DNA of 64,000 bases from Propionicicella superfundia DSM 22317. Its GTDB lineage: Bacteria > Actinomycetota > Actinomycetes > Propionibacteriales > Propionibacteriaceae. The position numbers and the translations under genes were made by a program. The notes beneath the pieces were generated by a model that was not told where the DNA came from, did not search any database, and was given only the letters and a program-made list of their open reading frames with translations. The DNA lies in assembly GCF_000423465.1 (NCBI RefSeq), contig NZ_AUIA01000013.1, positions 62,001 to 126,000 of the forward strand, in the 5' to 3' direction. This document shows positions 41,412-50,834 of this stretch, in pieces. Numbering within the stretch: position 1 is the stretch's first letter; each line of letters begins with the position of its first letter.

Positions 41412-42752
41412 CTATGTCCACAGACCCCCCGGAGCGAACACCTCCGCCACGAGGTCGTCGAACCAACCCGTCTCCCGCGCGACGTCCAACACGCTGTAGC
41501 GCGCCCGGTAGTACATGGCCCGTGGGAACGTGTCCCGGACGTCAGCGGCCGTCAAACCGATGTCCTCAGGCACGGCAGGGGCACCCGCCGCCCGCAGCAT
41601 CCGCTGCAGGTCCGCCGCCGGCAGCACCTGCGCAGCGAGCCTCGGCCGCAGCTCGTCCCACCGGTCCATCAGCCCCCGCAGCCGGGCGCGGAGCCCGTCG
41701 GCGTCCACATACTTGGCCTTCGTCTCGTTCACGGCGTTGTCCGCGAGGGCGCCGGTGAACCGGCTGCGGATGTCCGCCTCCACATCGTCCCAGGGACGCC
41801 ACCGCGCAGCGGCCGCGTCGACGTCCAGTCCCTTCAGGTCGCGGGCGAGGAAGCGCTCGTAGAACTGACACATCGCCAACGTCCCGATAGCCACCTTGAA
41901 CCCGTGCGACAGCGGCGGGTCCTCCTCGGCGCCCAGATGCGCGAGCTCCCACAGATGGCTGAAGTAGTGCTCGGCGCCCGAGGCCGGCCGCGTCCCCCGG
42001 TACACCTGCATGGCGAGCCCCGACAGGACGAGGCCCGACACCAGCCCCTCGTAGGCGGACGCGTCGCCCGCGGCGAGCGACGCGGGTCGCGACAGCGCCT
42101 CCGAGACCCCGCCCTGAACGAGGTCCCAGGCCAGCGGCTCGATCGGGTCGATGCCCACCGCATCCGACAGGATCCAGTCGGCGCCGCCCGGGATCTTCGC
42201 TGCCAGGTCACCGTATCCCGACGCCACCATCGACGGGGGCGCGGCAGCCGCCACGTCCAGGTCGAACAGGACGACGCGCGGCGCCGGACAGGGCATCGTG
42301 AGCTTCACCCCGCCCCGGTTCATGGGTGCGCCGAACCCCGTGTACCCGTCCATCGACGCAGCCGTGCCGACCACGGCGTACAGCCGGCTCAGCTCCCCCG
42401 ACGCCAGCTTGACCAGGTCGTTGATCGTCCCTGCGCCGACGGCGACGCCCAGCGCGTCCGATTCGCGCAGCCGCTCCCGGATGATCACGCAGTTCTCGTA
42501 CGACGCGTACAGCGCCGGCTGCCCCGGGAAGACGAGAGGCTCTGCCAGGTTCACCCCCGCAGCGGCGAGGCGGTCGAACACGGCGTGTCCGGCGGCCGCC
42601 CACGTCCGCTCGTCGGCGACGACGAGGGCGGTCCGGTCGCGCAGCAGGGCGTCCCGCAGCAGGACGCCACTGCGCTCCAGCACGCCGCGTCCCACCTCGA
42701 CCACCTTGGTGTCGCCGGCCCGCCGCAGCCCCTCGGCCATCACGGCATTCAT
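41412..42752 (-). CDS. Glycerol-1-phosphate-dehydrogenase-like iron-type alcohol dehydrogenase (EgsA/AraM family)
   Basis: 446 residues. NAD(P)-binding words GVAVGAGTINDLVK and GTAASMDGYTGFGAPM; metal-site histidines in SGAEHYFSHLWE and LSHGFKVAIG. The family includes archaeal and bacterial sn-glycerol-1-phosphate dehydrogenases and AraM, which interconvert dihydroxyacetone phosphate and G1P. Here it is the last gene of a glucitol-type PTS operon, overlapping the HPr gene by 4 nt, the place where sorbitol-6-phosphate dehydrogenase normally stands. It may therefore oxidise the phosphorylated polyol brought in by this PTS. Substrate not decidable from sequence. Confidence 0.85.
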   Translation of the reverse strand: MNAVMAEGLRRAGDTKVVEVGRGVLERSGVLLRDALLRDRTALVVADERTWAAAGHAVFDRLAAAGVNLAEPLVFPGQPALYASYENCVIIRERLRESDALGVAVGAGTINDLVKLASGELSRLYAVVGTAASMDGYTGFGAPMNRGGVKLTMPCPAPRVVLFDLDVAAAAPPSMVASGYGDLAAKIPGGADWILSDAVGIDPIEPLAWDLVQGGVSEALSRPASLAAGDASAYEGLVSGLVLSGLAMQVYRGTRPASGAEHYFSHLWELAHLGAEEDPPLSHGFKVAIGTLAMCQFYERFLARDLKGLDVDAAAARWRPWDDVEADIRSRFTGALADNAVNETKAKYVDADGLRARLRGLMDRWDELRPRLAAQVLPAADLQRMLRAAGAPAVPEDIGLTAADVRDTFPRAMYYRARYSVLDVARETGWFDDLVAEVFAPGGLWT

Positions 42753-43075
42753 CGGTTCTCCTTCGTCTCACTGGTTGTGTCGGTCCCCGGTGGGGGGCTT
42801 TCGTCGACCGCGGATTGCGCATGTGGTCGGGTCAGCAGGTCGGCGACCGCGGACAGGGCCTCGTACTCGTCGGCCCCGTCCGCCCACACCGATACGGTTG
42901 CGCCCGGCGGGACACCCAGGGCGAGCACCCCGACAGGACTGGTCGCACTGGCCGTGCGGCCGTCGTGGCGGAGGAAGACGCTGCTGGCGAACTCCCCTGC
43001 CACGGCGACCACGGCTTGCGCGATCAGCGCGTGCAGTCCCGCCGGGTCGCCGAGACGGACGTCCCGGCGGATCAT
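42749..43075 (-). CDS. HPr-like phosphocarrier domain protein of the glucitol-type PTS operon
   Basis: 108 residues; residues 1-85 follow HPr: DPAGLHALIAQAVVAVAGEF with the phosphorylatable His of GLHA, then SPVGVLALGVPPGATVSVWA and AVADLLT. The Arg-Pro after the His of normal HPr (HARP) is replaced by Leu-Ile, which could slow or change phosphotransfer. A polar Ser/Thr/Glu tail follows. Overlaps of 4 nt with the IIA gene before and the dehydrogenase after place it firmly in the operon, so it may be a private phosphocarrier of this transporter. Confidence 0.82.
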   Translation of the reverse strand: MIRRDVRLGDPAGLHALIAQAVVAVAGEFASSVFLRHDGRTASATSPVGVLALGVPPGATVSVWADGADEYEALSAVADLLTRPHAQSAVDESPPPGTDTTSETKENR

Positions 43076-43434
43076 GGCCCCTCGATCGCGATCGTGGTGC
43101 CGACGCCGATCACCGGCGACTCCCCGGCGATGTGGATCGCCCCGGCCAGCTTCGGGGTGGGGGAGCCGTCGACGTTCACCGTCACGTGCCCCAGTGCGTC
43201 CAGGTTCCGCTGAGCCACGTCGCCGACCGCGGTGATCGGGTACTCCGTCCCGTCGATCACGAGCCGCTGGCCCGGGACGATCGGCGCCGACGTCCGCGCC
43301 TGCGCCACGATGTAGCAGAACTCCCGGAGAGCGGCAGGTGCGTCGTCGCCGAAGGTGACGAACAGTCCTTGGGCAGTGAACTCGGTCGCCTGCGGTCCGA
43401 CGGCGGTCACGGTCGTGCGGTAGATCTCGGTCAT
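43072..43434 (-). CDS. srlB: PTS glucitol/sorbitol-type IIA component
   Basis: 120 residues: MTEIYRTTVTAVGPQATEFT, GLFVTFGDDAPAALREFCYI and the phosphorylation-site region NLDALGHVTVNVDGSP, where the His is the likely phospho-acceptor of the gut family IIA. It passes phosphate from HPr to IIB. It begins 29 bp after the IIB/C gene and overlaps the HPr gene. Length equals the E. coli counterpart. Confidence 0.92.
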   Translation of the reverse strand: MTEIYRTTVTAVGPQATEFTAQGLFVTFGDDAPAALREFCYIVAQARTSAPIVPGQRLVIDGTEYPITAVGDVAQRNLDALGHVTVNVDGSPTPKLAGAIHIAGESPVIGVGTTIAIEGP

Positions 43435-43463
43435 GAGCGTTGTCCTCAGTTCGTGTGGCGGTG

Positions 43464-44510
43464 TCAGTAGAGGCCGATGCTGGCGAGCCAGGCCACGGCG
43501 ACACGTGGGACGCCGTTGAGGAAGCGGGAGTACAACACGGACGGCACCCCGACCTCAACGGTCTCGGGCTCCGCCTCCGCCAGCCCGAGGCCGACCGGGA
43601 TGAAGTCGCAGGCGTTCTGCGTGTTGATCGCGAACAGAGCCGGCAGGGCAAGGCTCGGCGGCACGTTGCCCTTGCCGATCTCGACGCCGATCAGGGTGCC
43701 GATGATCTGCCCGATCACCGCTCCGGGGCCGAGCAGCGGCGAGAGGAACGGCAGCGAGCAGATGAATCCGAGCACGAGCAGGCCCCAGCCCGAACCCGCC
43801 AGCGGCGTCAGCATCGAAGAGAACCAGTTGCCGAAGCCGGAGGCGTTGATGATGCCGATCAGCATGGCGACGAACGCCATGAACGGGATGACCGTGTTGA
43901 GCATTGTCTGGACGCCGTCCCGGCCGGCCTGGAAGAAGATGGACACGACGCGTCCCGCGCCGAGACCGATCCGCTCCAGGATCGACTTCTTCTCCTTCGC
44001 GGCGATGGTCTGGGAGATCTTCTTGTCGGTCGACCAGTCGCCCTGAACGGTGAACGCAGGGCCCTTCTCGCCGCCGGGCGTCCCCGCGGCGGAGGCCTCA
44101 GCGCCCGCAGCGGCGGCACCGACCTCGACCGCGTCGTCGGCCGCCCTGACCTGTCCGGGACCGACAGCCGACACGTAGATGCCCTCGTGGATGAACTGGG
44201 CGAGCGGGCCGGTCTTTCCGGTCGGCATCACGTTGACCGTGGGGATGCCCTTCTTCGGGTAGATGCCGCATCGCAGCGTTCCGCCGCAGTCGATGACGGC
44301 CGCGAAGATCTCCTCGTCCGGGACGGACGTCGCGAAGCCGTTCACCGGCTCGGCGCCCGACAGTTCGGCGATCCTGTCGACGACCTCGGGCTTCATGCCG
44401 CCGCCGACGATGTACACGAGCTTGTTGCGCTCAGGGGTCGGGGTCAACGTCAACGGCCCGCCGAACCCTCCGCTCCCGCGCTCGATCACGATGGTCCTGT
44501 ACTCACTCAT
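43464..44510 (-). CDS. srlE: PTS glucitol/sorbitol-type IIB/C component
   Basis: 348 residues. N-terminal IIB domain with [20 protein letters not shown] and the phospho-Cys in [18 protein letters not shown]; a flexible Ala/Glu linker (about 130-170); C-terminal membrane part (about 195-345) with [20 protein letters not shown] and [19 protein letters not shown], as in SrlE. It transports and phosphorylates the polyol together with the IIC protein just upstream (5 nt apart). Confidence 0.93.
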   Translation of the reverse strand: MSEYRTIVIERGSGGFGGPLTLTPTPERNKLVYIVGGGMKPEVVDRIAELSGAEPVNGFATSVPDEEIFAAVIDCGGTLRCGIYPKKGIPTVNVMPTGKTGPLAQFIHEGIYVSAVGPGQVRAADDAVEVGAAAAGAEASAAGTPGGEKGPAFTVQGDWSTDKKISQTIAAKEKKSILERIGLGAGRVVSIFFQAGRDGVQTMLNTVIPFMAFVAMLIGIINASGFGNWFSSMLTPLAGSGWGLLVLGFICSLPFLSPLLGPGAVIGQIIGTLIGVEIGKGNVPPSLALPALFAINTQNACDFIPVGLGLAEAEPETVEVGVPSVLYSRFLNGVPRVAVAWLASIGLY

Positions 44511-44514
44511 CGGT

Positions 44515-45066
44515 TCACACCTCCACCTTCGTCGCCGTGCTGAGCGTCACACCCTGCTGCTTGCTGACCCACCTCGTTGTGAGGTCGGTGACCCACCCTC
44601 CGAGGAAGTTCATGACGAGGCCCACGAGGAGATAGCGGATCGCGAGCGGCCCTGTGCTGAGGCCGAGTTGCTCCACGCCGTGGGCAATGCCGAGCCAGAT
44701 GAACAGCTCGGCCGGGTTGATGTGCGGGAAGACGCCGTTGCTGGTGTGGCAGAACTGCGCGGCGCTGGCGAAGTAGCTGGGCTTGTACCGCTCGGGCATG
44801 AACCGGCCGAGCGAATGCACCATCGGGTTCGCGAGCATGAACGAGCCGAGGAACGGCAGCAGCAGGTACCTCGAGACCGGGTTGTTGCCCGCCTTGGCGG
44901 CGAGCGTGTTGATCCTGTCCTCGCCGATCAGTTGGATCAGCGAGTTCATAGCGATGATCAGCATCAGGACAAGGGGCACGATGCCCGTCATCCAGCTGAG
45001 GAACGTCTCCGCGCCGGCCTTGAACAGTCCGATGAACCATTCGGCGACGCCGACAACGTTATTCAT
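44515..45066 (-). CDS. srlA: PTS glucitol/sorbitol-type IIC component
   Basis: 183 residues, four or so helices. [20 protein letters not shown] and [20 protein letters not shown] are family words. The ATG at 45066 has AAGGAG 5 nt before it; a GTG two codons earlier overlaps that site and is less likely. A 186-bp gap to gutM holds dyad-like GC-rich sequence and could contain a promoter, but I cannot point to one. It forms the channel with the membrane part of SrlE. Confidence 0.92.
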   Translation of the reverse strand: MNNVVGVAEWFIGLFKAGAETFLSWMTGIVPLVLMLIIAMNSLIQLIGEDRINTLAAKAGNNPVSRYLLLPFLGSFMLANPMVHSLGRFMPERYKPSYFASAAQFCHTSNGVFPHINPAELFIWLGIAHGVEQLGLSTGPLAIRYLLVGLVMNFLGGWVTDLTTRWVSKQQGVTLSTATKVEV

Positions 45067-45252
45067 GGTCACTCCTTTCGAGCGGTCGTGGGAGCAGAAA
45101 CGAGCAGGGCCGGCCAGGGCAGGTGGTGCAGTGACGCCCTGGTGGGCACGTGGAAGGGGCTCACCCGCGGGTGAGGGCCGGAATCGGTCCGGCGAGTCGC
45201 GGGACGCGCGACGCGATACACGCTGAACCCGGTGACGGGGGTGGGGCGACGG

Positions 45253-45720
45253 TCAGCCCCCGGCGGCCTGCGCCCTGGAGGAGCGTCGGACGACGACGCG
45301 GAGCCGGTCGGCGATCTGCGTCAGCGGGCCGGGAGGTTCGGGAGGCCTGCCGCCGGTGAGAACGATGCGGTAGTTGTCGCGGGCGTTGGCGACGGCCTGC
45401 CGCACGCTCCGGGGAAACCGCCTGTCGGTCTCGGGCGCCACCGAGATGAGGTCGGCGCCGTCGAAGGCGCCCCACCGGCGAAACCGCGCGAAGACCGTCA
45501 CCCCGTTGAGGCGATGCCCCTCGGCGATCCCGCCGGCGTCGTCCAACAGGAACATCACGATCGCGCCCGCGGTGAGCAGGCCCTTCTTCTTGCCGATCGC
45601 GACCTTGCCGCGGCGGTGCAACGCGGTGAAGGTACGCGTGAAGTCCTTCGCCTGCTTCAACGCGAGCACCGTCTGCGTCGCGTAGATGACCGCGAAGCCG
45701 ATGAGAAAGATCCAGAACAT
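45253..45720 (-). CDS. gutM: GutM-family glucitol-operon activator
   Basis: 155 residues. A membrane helix at the start (MFWIFLIGFAVIYATQTVLA), then LKQAKDFTRTFTALHRRGKV, IGKKKGLLTAGAIVMFLLDD and GRRWG-like text, as in GutM. In enteric bacteria GutM activates the glucitol operon; the mechanism is not settled and the hydrophobic N-terminus suggests a membrane link. It starts 9 bp after the PRD regulator. Confidence 0.85.
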   Translation of the reverse strand: MFWIFLIGFAVIYATQTVLALKQAKDFTRTFTALHRRGKVAIGKKKGLLTAGAIVMFLLDDAGGIAEGHRLNGVTVFARFRRWGAFDGADLISVAPETDRRFPRSVRQAVANARDNYRIVLTGGRPPEPPGPLTQIADRLRVVVRRSSRAQAAGG

Positions 45721-45729
45721 GGTGACTCC

Positions 45730-47625
45730 TTAGAGGACGTGGTCCTCGGCAGCGCTCTCCATCAGGTAGAAGAACTGCTCGTAGGTCGAGAGACGGGAGA
45801 CCTTGCTCAGCAGGAGCCGGTTGGACCCGAGCCGGATGAGGTCGTCGTATGCACGGATGAGGATGGTGTCGTCGTAGAGCGCCTTTTCGGGCGCGGCCAT
45901 GAGGAAGATCGCGCGAAGCCCCTCCTCCGCGTCCCCGCGTGGGATCAGGCCGAGCGCGCACACGAGGTGCTCCCCGTGCGGCGCAACGGCGTGCGGGAAC
46001 GCGAGGACCTCGTCGAGGAGCATGGTGGCCCGCTTCTCGCGCTCGGCGACGGCCGAGCGGAATGCCTCGTCCATCAGGCCACGTTCGACCAGATGGTCGA
46101 TGAGGAGCCTCGTCCCGTCGAGGTAGGCGCAGTCTCGCGGAAGCGGTACGAACCGGTCGGCGTCGAGGAGCGTCACCAGAATCGACCCGGCGTGACGCGG
46201 CAGGGCGAGCTGCCTGTACCCGGGGAAGCGCATCGCCGCCAGCCGGCGGGCCAACTCCGAGCTGTCGAACACCTCGGAGAGCTGCAGCACCGGGGCGGGC
46301 ACGTCGACCGTTGTCCCGGGTGTGGCGACGACGAGGTCCGCGTCGTGCACCCGCTCGTCCGTGTCCGTCGAGAACATCTGGAACGTCGTCCCGGGCGGGA
46401 GGACCTTGGCCATCCTCGTCTGGATGAGGCGAGCGACACCCGGCCCTCGTGGCGTCACGATCGCGACCCGGAACGGGGGCTGCGGCCGCGCGGCGTGATC
46501 CTCCAGGTACACCTGGAAATATGTCGCGGTGAGGGCCACCTCGGTGTCGTCCATGGCCAGGCCGGTGCGCTCGGCGATGACGCCCCGGGCGATCGTCGCC
46601 ATGTGGTGCGCCAGCGGGTACTGGGCCCGGATCTGCTCGACCTGGATCGGCTCGGTGACGTGCTGCGAATAGCGCATCCGATTGATCATGAAGGCGAGGT
46701 GGTGACTGAACTCGGCGAGGAGCCCGCCGGCGTCGACCTCGACGTCCATCGTGTCGCGGATCTGGCGGCAGATGTCCTCGACGAGGTCGGGGACGGCCTC
46801 GGGCGACCCCTCCCTGTCCTCGGCGACGGTGGGTGTCCGGCGTCCTGCGGCCGGGATGGCGAGGAACAGCACCTCGGCCGGCGGCAGCGTCTCGGCGATC
46901 AGCGGTTCGAGCCGTGCGGCCACCCGTCGGGCCAGGTCGTGGGCGCGCGTGTTCGCGAGGCTCTGGTACTCGACGGGCAGTGTGACGAGCGGATGCCCGC
47001 CGAGATACCGGTCCAGGATCACGGTCGCCCATCGGTGCACGGTCGCGGCGACGTCCTGCGGCAACCCGCCCTCGGCGACCGCCGATGTCAGTGCCGCGGT
47101 GAGCTCGGGGCCGAGAGGGTAGTCGGCATAGGCCGCGTCCCAGGCGTAGCGGAGCACGGCGAGGCGGATCCCGAGTTCGGGCCCGTCCAACCGGAGACCG
47201 ACGTGAGTGCGTCCCTCGATGCGCACGTCGAGCCCCGACAGTCCCTCGCGGAGCCGGGCCAGGTCCGCGACGACCGTCGTCCGGCCCACGAACATCTCCG
47301 CGACGAGTTCCTCGATGCGCACCGGCCGCTCGCTGCGCATGAGTCGCGCCAGGATGAACGCCGTCCGCCGCTGGGGGTCGCCGAGACCGGCGTCGATCCC
47401 CACGATCCGCTCGCGTGCCGCGCGCAGCCCGTCCGTGTCGACGACGAGGAGCCTGTAGCGTCCGCGGTGCAGCCTGACCGAGCCGGCGGCACCGAGCGCG
47501 ACGTTGAGCTGGGCGACCTCCGCCGCGACGGTCTTCTCGCTCACGCCGAAGCGGTCGGCGAGCGTGGCGGGGGACACGGACAGGGACGTCTCGAGCTGGT
47601 TCAGGATGGCGGCCTGCCGGTTCAT
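45730..47625 (-). CDS. PRD-containing MtlR/BglG-type transcriptional activator of the PTS operon
   Basis: 631 residues. Two N-terminal helix-turn-helix parts (TLADRFGVSEKTVAAEVAQL and RIEELVAEMFVGRTTVVADL), two PRD domains (about 185-400; conserved His in EFSHHLAFMINRM and YPLAHHMATIA), a IIB-like domain (about 405-480) and a IIA-Ntr/mannitol-type domain at the end (VLAFPHAVAPHGEHL with the phospho-His). PTS-controlled phosphorylation of the PRDs should switch it on only when the sugar is in use. It heads the operon to gutM, srlA, srlE, srlB, HPr and the dehydrogenase. Confidence 0.9.
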   Translation of the reverse strand: MNRQAAILNQLETSLSVSPATLADRFGVSEKTVAAEVAQLNVALGAAGSVRLHRGRYRLLVVDTDGLRAARERIVGIDAGLGDPQRRTAFILARLMRSERPVRIEELVAEMFVGRTTVVADLARLREGLSGLDVRIEGRTHVGLRLDGPELGIRLAVLRYAWDAAYADYPLGPELTAALTSAVAEGGLPQDVAATVHRWATVILDRYLGGHPLVTLPVEYQSLANTRAHDLARRVAARLEPLIAETLPPAEVLFLAIPAAGRRTPTVAEDREGSPEAVPDLVEDICRQIRDTMDVEVDAGGLLAEFSHHLAFMINRMRYSQHVTEPIQVEQIRAQYPLAHHMATIARGVIAERTGLAMDDTEVALTATYFQVYLEDHAARPQPPFRVAIVTPRGPGVARLIQTRMAKVLPPGTTFQMFSTDTDERVHDADLVVATPGTTVDVPAPVLQLSEVFDSSELARRLAAMRFPGYRQLALPRHAGSILVTLLDADRFVPLPRDCAYLDGTRLLIDHLVERGLMDEAFRSAVAEREKRATMLLDEVLAFPHAVAPHGEHLVCALGLIPRGDAEEGLRAIFLMAAPEKALYDDTILIRAYDDLIRLGSNRLLLSKVSRLSTYEQFFYLMESAAEDHVL

Positions 47626-47827
47626 CGTCCCTCCTCCGTTGGTGGCAACCTCTCAGGTTGCTCGGGACGTTACCGGTCGCAGGGGCGAGCGGGAATGCGG
47701 GAATGGTCCGCCCCTCCGGCGTTCTGCGCCGCCACGGTGGCCGAATCCGGGCCGGAGCGTGTTCAGGACGGGGTCGGACAGGTGCCGGAGGTGGCGCGCC
47801 GCCGCGGCGGACGGAGGAACGATCCCG

Positions 47828-47916
47828 CCGAACGCTCCCAAACCCCCGGAAAGCCGCCGTTTTCCGGCAGCTTCGGAGCGTTCGCGGGCGGGACCCGGGG
47901 GTTTGGGAGCGTTCGG
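47828..47916. repeat. Perfect 22-bp inverted repeat (hairpin) between the asparaginase and PTS-regulator genes
   Basis: Arms 47828-47849 and 47895-47916 are exact reverse complements (CCGAACGCTCCCAAACCCCC and its partner), with a 45-nt loop that itself can fold (GCCG-ccgtttt-CCGGC). It lies 20 bp after the asparaginase stop, so it is probably that operon's terminator. The arm length and odd A3C5 core are unusual. Confidence 0.75.
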
Positions 47917-47935
47917 GGCCGTGTCGGCGGGACGC

Positions 47936-48925
47936 TCAGTCGTCGAACGCCGCGAACAGGCCGGGGACGTCCGCCGCGGGACGCCCCGCCGCGGTCGCGG
48001 CCCACAGCAGCGTCCGCGCCTTCCGCGGATCCAGGGCTCCGGCCAGGATCGCGCCCTTGCGGCCGAGGTCGATCTCGGAGCCCTCGTACCCGTACGTCTC
48101 CCGCAACGTCCCCCCGCTGCCCGTGCGCGACGCGACGACGATCGGGACGTCGGCGGCCGCCTCCGCGACCACCCGCGCAACCCGCGCCGGCAGATGCCCG
48201 ACGCCGAACGCGCCGAGGACGACGCCATCCGCACCCGCGTCGAGCACCGCCCGCAGCGTCGTGCCGTCGTCCCCGACGAACGTCTCCAGCAACGGCACGT
48301 AGGGATCCGACAGCGGCGCCGCGATGCGCACCGCAGGGCGCGGCATCGGGCGGGCGCGCAGACGTCCCTCGATCACGAAGCCGACCGGGCCGAAACCCGG
48401 CGACTGGAACGTGCTGACGGCCCAGGAATGCGTCTTCCGGACGACCCTGGCCGCGTGCGCGGTCTGGTCGAGCACCACGAGCACGCCCTGGTCGCGCAGC
48501 GCACCGGACGACGCGACGACGGCCGCGGTGAGAAGGTTCGCCGGGCCGTCGGCCGACACCTGCCGCGGCGCCCGCATGGCCCCGGTCACGATGAACGGGT
48601 GCGGCAGCTCCCAGTACAGGTCGAGCAGGAACGAGGACTCCTCGATGGTGTCGGTGCCCTGCGCCAGCATCACACCGGACGCACCCTGGTCCACCTGCTC
48701 CCGACCCCATTCGGCGACATCCCAGAAGCGGGTGATCGGGAACGACGGGCTGGGGATCGAGGCCAGCGTGTCGACGCGGATCTCGCAGACCTCGCTCAGC
48801 CCGGGCACCGACGCGGCAAGGTCGGCCGCCGTCAGCGTCGGCTGGACCCCGCCGGAATCGCCCGGCGTCATCGTGATCGTCCCGCCGACACTCGCGAGCG
48901 CGACGATGGGCAGTCCCTCGGGCAT
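47936..48925 (-). CDS. L-asparaginase (type II-like)
   Basis: 329 residues. Both catalytic Thr boxes are present: ALASVGGTITMTPG and MLAQGTDTIEESSFLL, plus FIVTGAMR and DGVVLGAFGVGHLP. It hydrolyses asparagine to aspartate and ammonia. No signal peptide is seen, so it is probably cytoplasmic although the sequence family is the tetrameric AnsB-like one. It follows the M20 peptidase by 9 bp; together they may release and use amino acids from Asn-containing peptides. Confidence 0.92.
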   Translation of the reverse strand: MPEGLPIVALASVGGTITMTPGDSGGVQPTLTAADLAASVPGLSEVCEIRVDTLASIPSPSFPITRFWDVAEWGREQVDQGASGVMLAQGTDTIEESSFLLDLYWELPHPFIVTGAMRAPRQVSADGPANLLTAAVVASSGALRDQGVLVVLDQTAHAARVVRKTHSWAVSTFQSPGFGPVGFVIEGRLRARPMPRPAVRIAAPLSDPYVPLLETFVGDDGTTLRAVLDAGADGVVLGAFGVGHLPARVARVVAEAAADVPIVVASRTGSGGTLRETYGYEGSEIDLGRKGAILAGALDPRKARTLLWAATAAGRPAADVPGLFAAFDD

Positions 48926-48934
48926 GAACCCTCC

Positions 48935-50281
48935 TCAGCAGGTGGCGATGACGCGCCGCAGGACGCGCGCGCCGAACCGGACGGCGTCCACCGGCACACG
49001 CTCGTCGACGCCGTGGAACAGCGGAGCGAAGTCGAGATCGGCGGGCAGCCGCAGCGGGGCGAACCCGTAGCCGGCGATGCCGAGCGGGCGCAGCTCCTTG
49101 TTGTCGGTGCCGGCCGACAGGCAGTACGGCACGACCTGCGCACCCGGGTCCTCGGCGTCGATCGCGGCCGCGAGGACGTCGATGAGCGGACCCTCGGCCG
49201 GAACGTCCAGCGGCAGGTTCATCCGGTCGACGACGAGCTCGACATGCTCCCCGCACAGCGCGCGCAGCGTGTCGAGGACGACGTCCTCCGACCCGGGCAG
49301 GAACCGGCAGTCGATGGACGCCTCGGCCGAACCCGGCACGACGTTGGACTTGCGGCCCGCCAGCAGGGTCGTCACGTTCGCGGAGTTGGCGAGCGTGCCG
49401 GCGACGAACTGCCGGGCACCGCCCAACTGCGGCAGGAACGCGGCCGGGTCGTCGGGGTCCCAGCCGATCCCCGTGACCTCGGAGACGTGATCGAGCAGCG
49501 TGATCACGGGCGGGATCAGCTCCGTGCCCCAGTCGTGCGCGTCGATCCGGCAGATCGCCTGCGCGAGACGCACGATCGCGTTCTCGTCGTTGGGCACCGA
49601 CCCGTGCCCGGCGCGGCCCCGCGCGCGGATCCGCATCCACGCGTACCCCTTCTCGGCGGTCTGCAGCAGGTACGTCCGGCGTGCGGGCCCGCCGCCGGCC
49701 GGAGTGAGCGTGATCGAGTACCCGCCGACCTCGCTGATCGCCTCGCTGCACCCGGCGAACACCTCCGGGTGGTTCTTCACCAGCCACTCGGCGCCGTAGG
49801 CCCCGCCCGCCTCCTCGTCGGCGAAGAACCCGAACACGATGTCGCGCGGCGGGACGGCGCCCGTGCGCGCCAGCGAACGCAGGTTGGCGAGCAGCATCGC
49901 CACCATGTCCTTCATGTCGACGGCACCGCGCCCGTGGATCATGCCGTCGCGGATCTCCCCGGAGAACGGGGGCACGGACCAGTCGTCGGCATCGGCCGGG
50001 ACGACGTCCAGGTGGCCGTGCAGGACGAGTCCGGGACGATCGCGGTCGGCCCCCGGGACGCGCACGACGACGCTGGCCCGGCGAGGCGCCGACTCGACGT
50101 ACTGCGGTTCGAGCCCGACCTCGCGCAGGACCTCCATCACGTACTCGGCGGCCTCCTGTTCGCACGGCCCGGTACCGTCGCCGTAGTTCGTCGAATCGAT
50201 CCGGATCAGCTCACAGGTGATGCGGACGGCCTCGTCCTGGATGAGGTCGAGTTCGGCGGAGTCGATGGTCTGCTCGGTCAC
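48935..50281 (-). CDS. M20/M25/M40-family zinc peptidase (dipeptidase or deacylase)
   Basis: 448 residues with the di-zinc ligand boxes: LVLHGHLDVVPAD (His, Asp), IHGRGAVDMKDMVAM (Asp), GFFADEEAGGAYGA (Glu-Glu), RAGHGSVPNDENA in the dimerisation lid, and a final PLFHGVDERVP (His). It cleaves amide bonds of small peptides or N-acyl amino acids; the exact substrate is unknown. First gene of a two-gene operon with asparaginase on the minus strand. Confidence 0.92.
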   Translation of the reverse strand: MTEQTIDSAELDLIQDEAVRITCELIRIDSTNYGDGTGPCEQEAAEYVMEVLREVGLEPQYVESAPRRASVVVRVPGADRDRPGLVLHGHLDVVPADADDWSVPPFSGEIRDGMIHGRGAVDMKDMVAMLLANLRSLARTGAVPPRDIVFGFFADEEAGGAYGAEWLVKNHPEVFAGCSEAISEVGGYSITLTPAGGGPARRTYLLQTAEKGYAWMRIRARGRAGHGSVPNDENAIVRLAQAICRIDAHDWGTELIPPVITLLDHVSEVTGIGWDPDDPAAFLPQLGGARQFVAGTLANSANVTTLLAGRKSNVVPGSAEASIDCRFLPGSEDVVLDTLRALCGEHVELVVDRMNLPLDVPAEGPLIDVLAAAIDAEDPGAQVVPYCLSAGTDNKELRPLGIAGYGFAPLRLPADLDFAPLFHGVDERVPVDAVRFGARVLRRVIATC

Positions 50282-50384
50282 GATGCTCCTGGGTCGTGGG
50301 TGCTGCCGCTCCGGTCACTCTACGACCCGGCCGCTCGGGGGGCCCTGCCGCGCCCGCCTCCGCTCGTCGGTTGGCCGTCCGTTC

Positions 50385-50774
50385 TCAGCGCCGGTCGGGC
50401 CGCTCGGCGTGGAACGCGCGACACCACCGCCCCAACGACGGTGCTGTGACGAGGAGGAACACGGCGAAGACCGTCTGGTTCACGACGCCGTACAGCGGAT
50501 TGCCGCCGATGGTGGCGAAGACGATCCAGTTCACGGCGATGTCGGCGAGGATCACGACCACGGCCAGGACGACCCCCGCCACGCGCCGGAACGCGAGGAG
50601 TCCCACGACCAGCAGGTCGAGGACGGTGAGCGAGATCCAGAACACCCGGAGCCCGGCCGGGAAACCCGCATAGACCTCGGTGCCGGCGGCGGCGAGGTCG
50701 AGGACGTGGCTCACGGTCCCGACCAGGAAGCCCGCGATCCACAGGAGGTGGATCACCCGAAGCGCACGCGGCAT
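50385..50774 (-). CDS. Four-helix membrane protein, unknown function
   Basis: 129 residues from ATG 50774: MPRALRVIHLLWIAGFLVGT, then helices around residues 38-55, 60-80 and 85-105 with NWIVFATIGGNPLYGVVNQT, and a basic tail. I do not recognise the family. The longer frame upstream is overlap with the divergent permease promoter. It stands alone on the minus strand between the peptidase and the permease genes. Confidence 0.65.
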   Translation of the reverse strand: MPRALRVIHLLWIAGFLVGTVSHVLDLAAAGTEVYAGFPAGLRVFWISLTVLDLLVVGLLAFRRVAGVVLAVVVILADIAVNWIVFATIGGNPLYGVVNQTVFAVFLLVTAPSLGRWCRAFHAERPDRR

Positions 50775-50834
50775 GGGTCTCACGCTAGTGCCCGACACCC
50801 GCCCGGCCAGGACTTTTGCCGGGCGAGGCATGCC

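Noticed and set aside
45232-48417. 1061-residue plus-strand frame
   Set aside because: Antisense to gutM, the PRD regulator and asparaginase; composition is that of a shadow frame.
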